Origin: Sphingomonas sp.
Lineage (GTDB): Bacteria > Pseudomonadota > Alphaproteobacteria > Sphingomonadales > Sphingomonadaceae
NCBI GenBank assembly: GCA_019747165.1
Contig: JAIERC010000328.1
Location: forward strand, 1 to 5,136
Direction: 5' to 3'
DNA: 5,136 nt
This document shows, one piece after another, positions 1-5,136 of this stretch (positions are counted from its first letter, which is position 1; each line of letters starts with the position of its first letter). Both the position numbers and the translations under genes were made by a program. The notes below the pieces were generated by a model. The model searched no databases, was not told where the DNA came from, and worked only from the letters and a program-made list of their open reading frames with translations.

Positions 1-99
1 CTCAAACAAAGCCTTCAGAATCAAACGCATACCGATTCTTCGGCGTCTGCGACCTTCCTTGAAGCCCCGCCTCTCCGGCCTGGGGACATCATCTGACAT
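1..99 (-). CDS. Partial unidentified CDS (N-terminus only), divergent from hpnM/mlaA
   Basis: Reading the minus strand from an ATG at 99-97, an open frame of 33 codons runs without a stop to the window edge, so only the 5' end would be present. The peptide starts MSDDVPRPERRGF, continues with a run of five arginines (residues 17-21, just before Ile-Gly), and then turns hydrophobic (MRLILKALFE). A polar, strongly basic N-terminus leading into a hydrophobic stretch would suit the cytoplasmic lead-in to a first membrane helix, but only a few residues of that stretch are visible. A weak Shine-Dalgarno-like GGG lies four bases upstream of the ATG. I do not recognise the family and assign no function. 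The frame is short enough to be chance; its position, divergent from the hpnM-mlaA pair across about 210 bp, is the main argument for a real gene. Confidence 0.45.
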   Translation of the reverse strand, partial: MSDDVPRPERRGFKEGRRRRRIGMRLILKALFE

Positions 100-168
100 A
101 TTACCCGTGCCGCCCGATAAGAAAAGTGGGAAATCCGGTGCCAAAAGCGCTCCGCTGCGTTGCAATGC

Positions 169-225
169 GTCTATCTTGTCCCGCTGTGGCCCAGCCGCAA
201 CAAATTAAACTGGCCTATCTTGCCT
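169..225. repeat. Pair of short direct repeats, core CTATCTTG
   Basis: The 13-mers gtctatcttgtcc (169-181) and gcctatcttgcct (213-225) agree at 10 of 13 positions, with an identical 8-base core. The copies start 44 bp apart, close to four helical turns, which would put them on the same face of the helix. They lie between the divergent genes, a usual place for paired regulator sites, but the match is short enough to be chance. Confidence 0.35.
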
Positions 226-299
226 TACCGCTGCCATCATGAAGGTGTCGGGGGTGGACGAGGATAGTATCGCGCATTATCCGGGCGCAGCAATCATCT

Positions 300-304
300 G
301 GGAG
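300..304 (+). promoter_or_regulatory. Ribosome binding site that decides the hpnM start
   Basis: GGGAG lies six bases before the GTG at 311 (nine before the GTG at 314). No comparable purine run precedes the longer-frame ATG at 239, where the upstream sequence is ttaccgctgccatc. This favours the GTG start, which also gives a normal signal peptide. Confidence 0.6.
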
Positions 305-310
305 TATTCA

Positions 311-919
311 GTGGTGTTGGCTTTCCCCCGTTCCCCCATGTTGGCTGCTGCGTTCCTTGTCGGCTTGCCTGCCGCCGCCACCGCGCAGGAATCAGCGCGC
401 GCGCCTGTTCAGCAGCTCAGCGATGGCTTGATCACCATCATGAAGGCCGGCAAAAAAGCAGGCTTTGCCGCGCGCGCCGGGCAGATTGCGCCAATTGTCG
501 ACAAGAGCTTCGATCTCCCCCTGCTCACCCGGCTGGCGGTTGGCCCCGCCTGGACGGCCGCTGCCGCTGATGACCGGAGCGCCCTGGTCGCGGCGATGCG
601 CAAGCTGACAATCAATCAATATGCCAGCAATTTCAATAATTGGTCAGGCCAGGCATTCGCAATTGAACCGCAAATTGATGCACGCGGGACCGACAGGGTT
701 GTCAAGACGATGCTGACCCAGCCGAAGGAATCGCCCGTCAATATCAGCTATCGTCTGCGCCAGAGCGGCGGCGATTGGCGGATCATCGATGTCTATTACC
801 AGAATTCGATCAGCCAGCTGGCGACGCGGCGCGCCGATTTCGAAGCCATTCTGGCCAAGGGTGGCGTCAAGGCGCTGGTCGGCCATGTCAACACCCTCGC
901 CGAAAAGGTCAGCCGCTGA
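311..919 (+). CDS. hpnM: MlaC/Ttg2D-family periplasmic lipid-binding protein, HpnM type
   Basis: Predicted secreted carrier of the MlaC (Ttg2D, toluene-tolerance) family, whose members shuttle lipids through the periplasm; the HpnM branch is associated with hopanoid loci. From the GTG at 311 the product is 202 residues, normal for the family. Residues 1-25 form a signal peptide with Arg7, a hydrophobic core LAAAFLVGLPAAA and an Ala-Thr-Ala cleavage site before Gln26. The mature domain spans about 30-195. Near its end it shows the family pattern WRIIDVYY (156-163), then SISQLATRRADF (166-177), then a Gly-rich segment and a final helix. The frame stays open upstream to an ATG at 239, but that adds 24 polar residues before the signal peptide and lacks a ribosome site. 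An mlaA-type gene follows 14 bp downstream, so the two are probably cotranscribed. The MlaC family call is firm; the HpnM subtype rests on sequence feel and on the nearby hpnN. Confidence 0.85.
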   Translation: MVLAFPRSPMLAAAFLVGLPAAATAQESARAPVQQLSDGLITIMKAGKKAGFAARAGQIAPIVDKSFDLPLLTRLAVGPAWTAAAADDRSALVAAMRKLTINQYASNFNNWSGQAFAIEPQIDARGTDRVVKTMLTQPKESPVNISYRLRQSGGDWRIIDVYYQNSISQLATRRADFEAILAKGGVKALVGHVNTLAEKVSR

Positions 920-922
920 AAC

Positions 923-926
923 AGGG
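923..926 (+). promoter_or_regulatory. Ribosome binding site supporting the TTG start of mlaA
   Basis: AGGG lies seven bases before the TTG at 934, directly after the hpnM stop (917-919). The next ATG in frame upstream (775) is deep inside hpnM and would add more than 50 residues of out-of-frame hpnM sequence ahead of the signal peptide. A CTG at 916, preceded by AAAAGG, is a less likely alternative. Confidence 0.55.
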
Positions 927-933
927 TATCGCT

Positions 934-1950
934 TTGCGCGGGTCGGCGACAGCGCTGGCACTGGCCGTGTTGCTGGTCGCCGGGGCGCCGCAAGTCCAGG
1001 CGCAGGCTCAGGACGCGGCAGCCGTAACGCCGCCACTCGCCGAGGCACCGCCTGCCGCCGCTGCACCGCCGGTGGCGACCGATCCATCGGCGATGCCAGC
1101 GACTGCTGCCACCGAAGCGGTTCTGGGACGGCACGCAAGGGGCGATCCTTGGGAAGGTTTCAACCGATCAATGTTTCGGTATCAACAGGACATTGATCGC
1201 GCCGTTTTTCGCCCGTTGGCGCGTGGCTATGGGACAATCGTCCCCAAACCGATACGCACTGGACTGCGTCATGTGCTATCCCACATCCGCGAGCCAATCG
1301 TCTTCCTAAACGATCTGCTGCAGTTAAAGCCCAAGCGCGCGGTGCGTACGTTGGCGCGGTTCCTCGTCAATTCCACGGTTGGCATCGGCGGTCTGCTGGA
1401 TGTGGCCAAAACCGCCAAGCTGCCACACCGCGACAATGGCCTCGGCAATACGCTTGCACGCTACGGTGTCGGCCCAGGCCCCTATCTTTTCCTGCCGTTT
1501 GTGGGACCGACGGGGTTGCGAGACCTGTTCGGTGCCCAGGTTGATGGGGTGATCTATCCTGTGGCGATTGGTCGGCCGTTCAATCGGGTTGATTATCAGT
1601 TGTCGACAACGATCGTCGGCGGGCTTGATCTGCGCAACGAATCGGACGCGAATTTCAAGGCATTGCTCGATGGCGCGGCCGATCCCTATGCGACGTTACG
1701 GTCGGTCTATCAGCAAAATCGCGCAGCGGAGATTGCCGAGATAAAGGGCCAAACGATCGATCCCAGCGGGTTAGACGATCCTCTTGCCGATCCTGAAGCC
1801 GATCCGGCAACATCCACGGGCGATCAGCCCCCGTCGACGGAAGGCACGACAAACTCGTCACCGGCACCAGAACCCAAAACCGATGCGCCCGCTAGCGCCG
1901 CTTCGGTCGACGCGACTTCTGGGGAGCCGCAGCTGGTTTCTTTCCTTTAG
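934..1950 (+). CDS. mlaA: MlaA/VacJ-family outer-membrane lipid-transport protein
   Basis: MlaA-family proteins sit at the outer membrane, give lipids access to or from the outer leaflet, and exchange them with MlaC. From the TTG at 934 the product is 338 residues. Residues 1-23 form a signal peptide (Arg2, core ALALAVLLVAGA, cleavage after Val-Gln-Ala). Residues 27-65 are an Ala/Pro-rich linker. The family domain begins at DPWEGFNRSMF (71-81), carries the hallmark glycine/proline segment YGVGPGPYLFLPFVGP (177-192), and ends near DPYATLRSVYQQ (250-261). Residues about 275-338 are an Asp/Pro/Ser/Thr-rich, probably disordered tail. E. coli MlaA is a lipoprotein, but this product has no cysteine at all, so it cannot be lipidated in the usual way. 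At 338 residues it is longer than the usual 250 or so, because of the linker and tail. It follows hpnM by 14 bp, and its last 59 bases overlap the end of the convergent hpnN gene. Confidence 0.9.
   Translation: MRGSATALALAVLLVAGAPQVQAQAQDAAAVTPPLAEAPPAAAAPPVATDPSAMPATAATEAVLGRHARGDPWEGFNRSMFRYQQDIDRAVFRPLARGYGTIVPKPIRTGLRHVLSHIREPIVFLNDLLQLKPKRAVRTLARFLVNSTVGIGGLLDVAKTAKLPHRDNGLGNTLARYGVGPGPYLFLPFVGPTGLRDLFGAQVDGVIYPVAIGRPFNRVDYQLSTTIVGGLDLRNESDANFKALLDGAADPYATLRSVYQQNRAAEIAEIKGQTIDPSGLDDPLADPEADPATSTGDQPPSTEGTTNSSPAPEPKTDAPASAASVDATSGEPQLVSFL
1892..1950. other. Convergent 3' overlap of mlaA and hpnN
   Basis: The mlaA stop (TAG, 1948-1950) lies inside hpnN, and the hpnN stop (TAG on the minus strand, 1894-1892) lies inside mlaA. 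The 59 shared bases encode the last 19 residues of each protein: a small, polar end for MlaA (from Ala320) and a Lys/Arg/Pro-rich end for HpnN (from Ala871). No space is left for a terminator between the genes, and I saw no hairpin followed by a T-run on either strand nearby. Confidence 0.85.
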
Positions 1951-4561
1951 CCAACGGCTTCTTCGCCGGGCGCGGCGGCCCGAGCAGCGCGGGTTCAAAA
2001 ATCAGCGCGCAAACCAGCGTCCAGGCGAGCGAAATCATCAGGATCTTGCCCATGCTCGCGGTGCCGGGATGGGCGGAAAGCCAGAGCGCCCCAAAGGCGC
2101 TGCCCGTGGCCAGCGCGCTGAACAATACCGCCCGCGCCAGGCTCGATTGCAGCAAATCGGTCTCGCCCGATCGCCACGCCATCACGAAATAGATGTGAAA
2201 CGCCACCCCAACGCCAAACAACAGCGGGAAGGCGATGATGTTGGCAAAATTAATCGGTTGGCCGATCAGTACGCAACTGCCCAGCGTCAGAAACCCGGAC
2301 AGCACCACCGGCGCAAGCGTGAAGGCGACTTCGCGGATATCGCGCAGCACCGCGAACAACAAAAGGCTAACCAAGATCAACGCCAGTATGCCCGCCTGCA
2401 CAAAGGCCCAGGCAACCGTCTTGGCCGCTTCTTGGGTGGCGACAGGCAATCCGGTGGCCTCCGGCGCCACCGCCCGCACGGCTTTGGTAAAGCGCGCGAG
2501 CACGGCGTTGTCGTTGCTATCGCCCTTGGGGAAGATCTGCACCCGGGCTCGGCCGTCGCTGGCAACCCAGTCAGCAGCGATTTCGGGGGGCAGCGTGTCG
2601 CGCGACACGGCTTCGGCCTGTAGCAACGCCCGCGCTTGATTGAGCATTACGTTCAGCGGCGGGACCAGCACATCGCTTGCCGCCGCGCGCATCGCCGGCG
2701 GCCCTGCTGCAATCTGTCCCAGCGTCGTGGCCAGTGCGCGGGCATGATCGGCGGCGTCGCTTGGCTCGCCAGCCGCGACCCGTTCAAGCTGCGCCTGGGT
2801 TGCGCGCAACGCTGCAACGATTTGGGCATCGCTTGGCGGCGCCGCCGTGTCGAAAGGGTTCAGCGTCAAATCAAGCAGCAATGCGGCATCGCCGAGCAAG
2901 GCCAGCTTGGCAGGTTGATCACCCGGAATGAAACTGTCGATCGCAATGGCCTGCGCCACTTCGGGCAATGTGGCGACCCGATCAGCAAGCGCGCGCGCGG
3001 CATCCGGGTTGGGGGTCAGCACTGAAATGGTGTTGGGCGTGCGCAACGGATCACGCATCAAATCGGTCAGCGATCGATAGGCAGGTCCTTGCGGATCGCG
3101 CAGGTGGAGCGGATTGAAATCAAACTGCACCAGCGGCAACAGCGCGATGCTGCCCAGCATCGACAGGCCGAATGCCCAAAGCACAAAGCGTCGGTGGGCA
3201 TGCAGCCAGCGGTCCACCGGCGCCGCTTGCGCAAAGCCCACTTCTGCGGTTGGCTTGCCGGGCTTGAGCAGCACCAGCAGCGCGGGCAACAGCGTGATCG
3301 AAAGAACCAGCGCGATCACCATCCCCAGCCCGGCGATGATCCCCAGTTCAGAGATTCCGACATAATCAGTCGGCAGAAACGCACCAAACCCGAGAAAAAT
3401 CGCGCCCGCCGCCAGCGCCAATGGCGCGCCCAGCGCCACTGCTGCGCGCTCCAATGCTTGCGGAATGGCCGACCCGTCCAGCCGTTCCGCATTGAAGCGC
3501 ACACTGATCTGGATCCCGAAATCAACCCCCAGTCCAACAAACAGCGGGATGAACGCCACCGAAATCAGATTGAGCGTGCCGACCGCCGCCAGCCCAACTG
3601 CGGTGGTCACAACCAGCCCCGCGCAGATCGTCACGACAATGGCGGCCACAATTTTGGCTGATCGGGTTGCGAACCACAAGGTCACCAGCATCGCCAGCGC
3701 CATCACAAATCCGACAAAGCCGATATTTTCCTCAAGCGTCGAGAATTCCTCATCGGCCAGCGGCACTTCGCCGGTCACCTGCACGCGGATGCCGTGCGCG
3801 GCGTCGAGATTGAGGTCGGCAGCCGCCGCACCAATCGCATCGACGGCCTTCTCGCCAGGCTTCAGCGCGCCGAAATCAAGCTTTGGCTGCGTCAGGAGCA
3901 GGCGGCGCAGCGGCGGCTGCGGCCCACCACCATCGGCGAACAGATTTTGCCAAGAGAAATAGGCAGGGCGGCCCTGCACCACCTTGCCCAATGCGTCGTC
4001 GAGCGCGCGAATCGGGCGATCGATGTCGCTGAGCTTGGCCTGTCGGCGCTCCACGCCCGTCAACATCGTGCCCAGCGCGCCGGCAACCCCGCGCAGGCTG
4101 GGATCGCTTGCCAGTGGCCCGAGCAACGGCTGGGCGGTGATCAACGACTGGGTAGTCGCGCGAACCTCTGCAAGCGAGCCGAACATCACCCCCTGCCGGG
4201 CAAGATAATCGCCACCATCGGGCCGACGCACGTTCTTGAAATGGTCCGTATCGGCGGTCAGCCGCTCGGCAAGCGCTGCCGCACCCGCTTCGGCCAGTTC
4301 GGGGGTTTGCCCGTCAATCACCACCAATGTTGTATCAGTGAGCTGCGCAAAGGCGGTGTTGAGCGCGCTTTCATTCTTGCGCCAATCGACATCGGCTGAA
4401 ATCAACGCGCCGGTATTGGTCGTCATCGCGAAATGGGTGGCCGCATAGCCGATCGCCAACAGGGTAAGCGCCGCACAAAGGGTCAGCAGCAACCAGGGTC
4501 GGCGCGCACTGAACGCCACGGCGCGAAAAATCGGCCCCGTTTTTCTGCCAGTGCCTTTCAT
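1892..4561 (-). CDS. hpnN: RND/MMPL-family transporter, HpnN type (hopanoid transport)
   Basis: Inner-membrane transporter of the RND superfamily, HpnN group, which is linked to moving hopanoids from the inner to the outer membrane. The 889-residue product has the expected duplicated layout: TM1 at about 23-43, a large periplasmic domain (44-278) with TNTGALISADVDWRKNE near its start, TM2-6 (about 280-432), TM7 (459-479), a second periplasmic domain (480-715), and TM8-12 (about 717-861). TM4 carries GLGVDFGIQISVRFNAE (343-359) with the conserved acidic Asp347. The matching TM10 segment, FGVGVAFHIYFVMAW (782-796), has Ala787 at that place. The end is a cytoplasmic Lys/Arg-rich tail (about 865-889). 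The ATG at 4561 lies five bases after the stop of the DUF2141 gene with only a weak ribosome site, pointing to an operon and coupled translation. The RND call is firm; HpnN rather than another MMPL protein is supported by these motifs and the MlaC/MlaA neighbours. Confidence 0.88.
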   Translation of the reverse strand: MKGTGRKTGPIFRAVAFSARRPWLLLTLCAALTLLAIGYAATHFAMTTNTGALISADVDWRKNESALNTAFAQLTDTTLVVIDGQTPELAEAGAAALAERLTADTDHFKNVRRPDGGDYLARQGVMFGSLAEVRATTQSLITAQPLLGPLASDPSLRGVAGALGTMLTGVERRQAKLSDIDRPIRALDDALGKVVQGRPAYFSWQNLFADGGGPQPPLRRLLLTQPKLDFGALKPGEKAVDAIGAAAADLNLDAAHGIRVQVTGEVPLADEEFSTLEENIGFVGFVMALAMLVTLWFATRSAKIVAAIVVTICAGLVVTTAVGLAAVGTLNLISVAFIPLFVGLGVDFGIQISVRFNAERLDGSAIPQALERAAVALGAPLALAAGAIFLGFGAFLPTDYVGISELGIIAGLGMVIALVLSITLLPALLVLLKPGKPTAEVGFAQAAPVDRWLHAHRRFVLWAFGLSMLGSIALLPLVQFDFNPLHLRDPQGPAYRSLTDLMRDPLRTPNTISVLTPNPDAARALADRVATLPEVAQAIAIDSFIPGDQPAKLALLGDAALLLDLTLNPFDTAAPPSDAQIVAALRATQAQLERVAAGEPSDAADHARALATTLGQIAAGPPAMRAAASDVLVPPLNVMLNQARALLQAEAVSRDTLPPEIAADWVASDGRARVQIFPKGDSNDNAVLARFTKAVRAVAPEATGLPVATQEAAKTVAWAFVQAGILALILVSLLLFAVLRDIREVAFTLAPVVLSGFLTLGSCVLIGQPINFANIIAFPLLFGVGVAFHIYFVMAWRSGETDLLQSSLARAVLFSALATGSAFGALWLSAHPGTASMGKILMISLAWTLVCALIFEPALLGPPRPAKKPLAKGKKPAAAPQKSRRPKRR

Positions 4562-4566
4562 GGCGA

Positions 4567-5037
4567 TCAGTTCTTCGCCCCGCCGCCAATGAAATAGCGC
4601 AGCTTGAAAGTAATCCCCTTGTCATCACCAAATTGGAACTGGGCATCTTTCCATTTGGGCGGACCAAGCCGGATCGGGGCATCATTCGAAAAGCCAACGC
4701 CTTCCTTAGGAATGCCGAACAGGGCGCGATCAACCTTGCCATTGTGGTTTTCATCATGAAAAGCCTGCACCGCATAGGTGCCGGGCTGGACATTGCTAAT
4801 CGTCACGATTGTCTTTCCGGCCAGCGCTGGCGCGCTCGCCTGTACCGGGCAATCCTTCAGAAATTCGGCTTCACGGCAAAGATCGACGTGCACCACGCCC
4901 TTGCTGTTGCGCACGCCGGTCACTTCAATCTGTAATGTCGCACTGCCGAAAACGCGCGCGCCACTCCGCGCTGCCGTGGGGCAGAGGGAGAAGCTGATCA
5001 TGGCAACACCGATCAACACATAAGCAATGATTTTCAC
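4567..5037 (-). CDS. Secreted DUF2141-family protein
   Basis: Small exported protein of the DUF2141 family, whose biochemical role is not known to me. The 156-residue product starts with a signal peptide (Lys2, core IIAYVLIGVAMISFSL, probable cleavage after Pro-Thr-Ala-Ala at residue 23). Cys19 is preceded by Leu rather than a small residue, so it is not a good lipobox. The mature part is a beta-rich domain: LQIEVTGVRNSKGVVHVDL (35-53), then PGTYAVQAFHDENHNGKVD (85-103), FGIPKEGVGFSN (107-118) and GPPKWKDAQF (125-134). These are the family's typical conserved blocks. DENHNGKVD (95-103) resembles an EF-hand or dockerin-like calcium loop. Cys54 and Cys63 could form a disulfide. The GTG start overlaps the upstream stop as GTGA, with GGAG ten bases before it, and hpnN follows five bases after the stop. 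It probably belongs to the same operon and acts in the periplasm or at the envelope. Confidence 0.85.
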   Translation of the reverse strand: MKIIAYVLIGVAMISFSLCPTAARSGARVFGSATLQIEVTGVRNSKGVVHVDLCREAEFLKDCPVQASAPALAGKTIVTISNVQPGTYAVQAFHDENHNGKVDRALFGIPKEGVGFSNDAPIRLGPPKWKDAQFQFGDDKGITFKLRYFIGGGAKN

Positions 5038-5136
5038 GCCCGGACTTCTCCGACGGCGTCTTCTCCGACGGCTTCTTCGTTCCAGCGGAGCGCCTTGAGC
5101 ACCTGTTCGATGATCGCGTCGGCGTCGAGTTTTGCC
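5034..5136 (-). CDS. Partial unidentified CDS (C-terminus only), first gene of the visible operon
   Basis: On the minus strand an open frame enters from the right edge and ends at a TGA at 5036-5034, giving 33 complete codons. The peptide begins AKLDADAIIEQVLKALRW, a likely amphipathic helix, and ends in an acidic stretch containing the repeat EAVGE-DAVGE before VRA. The stop overlaps the GTG start of the DUF2141 gene by two bases (GTGA), typical of coupled translation within an operon, which is the main evidence that this is real coding sequence. I cannot identify the family from this tail. A hopanoid or isoprenoid biosynthesis gene would suit the neighbourhood, but nothing in the sequence shows that. 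Confidence 0.6.
   Translation of the reverse strand, partial: AKLDADAIIEQVLKALRWNEEAVGEDAVGEVRA
5045..5072. repeat. 15-bp-period direct repeat at the end of the upstream gene
   Basis: The 13-mer cttctccgacggc occurs at 5045-5057 and again at 5060-5072, a period of 15 bp. In the minus-strand reading frame this is an in-frame duplication of five codons giving (E/D)AVGE twice. Each copy also carries a minus-strand GGAGAAG, and the copy nearer the GTG serves as the likely ribosome site of the DUF2141 gene. Confidence 0.7.

Larger units (their letters stand above)
100..310. promoter_or_regulatory. Divergent intergenic region
   Basis: About 210 bp separate the start of the probable leftward gene from the probable GTG start of the MlaC-type gene, so promoters for both directions would be expected here. 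I could not pick a convincing sigma-70 -35/-10 pair on either strand. The region is locally more AT-rich around 200-210 (caaattaaac) and holds a direct repeat with core ctatcttg at 171-178 and 215-222. If translation of the MlaC-type gene instead began at the ATG at 239, the noncoding part would shrink to about 140 bp. Confidence 0.5.

Noticed and set aside
160..188. Possible -35 box TTGCAA at 160-165
   Set aside because: No acceptable -10 hexamer lies 16-18 bases downstream (gctgtg is at 183-188), so I do not call a promoter there.
239..310. Upstream ATG start for the MlaC-type protein
   Set aside because: No ribosome site precedes it, and it would bury the signal peptide behind 24 extra residues. 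The GTG at 311 has GGGAG at good spacing.
644..1138. Minus-strand open frame of 164 codons opposite hpnM and mlaA
   Set aside because: Arg/Ala/Pro-rich without family features, and it covers the conserved end of hpnM and the signal peptide of mlaA.
1814..1836. Hairpin acgggc-gatca-gccc as a terminator for hpnN
   Set aside because: The stem is short with a two-base bulge, it lies within mlaA coding sequence, and no T-run follows it on the minus strand.
1784..2623. Plus-strand open frame of 279 codons, starting inside mlaA and running into hpnN antisense
   Set aside because: Its product is a low-complexity Arg/Gln/His/Pro-rich sequence with no recognisable domain, typical of the antisense of a GC-rich gene. 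mlaA and hpnN both have clear family motifs in the competing frames.
3089..4399. Several long plus-strand open frames opposite hpnN (3089-3661, 3465-3962, 3794-4399)
   Set aside because: All are antisense shadows of a gene whose membrane segments and RND motifs are intact throughout; their products are basic and low in complexity.

Overview
The window reads as part of an envelope-lipid (hopanoid) transport locus from a Gram-negative bacterium. The moderately high G+C content, the protein style (Ala/Pro-rich secreted proteins, no lipobox on the MlaA-type protein) and the combination of an HpnM-like MlaC protein with an HpnN-type RND transporter suggest an alphaproteobacterium, possibly Sphingomonadales. 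This assignment rests on family knowledge and general impression; no search was run.

Layout. Positions 1-99 (minus) hold the first 33 codons of an unidentified gene that runs off the left edge. Positions 100-310 are a divergent intergenic region with a short direct repeat. Plus-strand genes follow: an MlaC/HpnM-type periplasmic lipid carrier (311-919, probable GTG start) and, 14 bp later, an MlaA/VacJ-family protein (934-1950, probable TTG start). Meeting them head-on is a minus-strand operon, in transcription order: the last 33 codons of an unidentified gene (5136-5034), a secreted DUF2141-type protein (5037-4567, GTG start overlapping the previous stop), and a large RND/MMPL transporter of the HpnN type (4561-1892). 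The 3' ends of the transporter and mlaA overlap by 59 bp on opposite strands.

How the genes fit together. HpnN-family transporters are linked to moving hopanoids out of the inner membrane, MlaC-family proteins shuttle lipids across the periplasm, and MlaA-family proteins act at the outer membrane. The three together could form an inner membrane to periplasm to outer membrane lipid route (or the reverse for some steps) in which an RND pump stands where the MlaFEDB ABC complex stands in the classical Mla system. That pathway is an inference from gene content; the window shows only the neighbourhood. No RNA genes, mobile elements, CRISPR arrays or convincing intrinsic terminators were seen.
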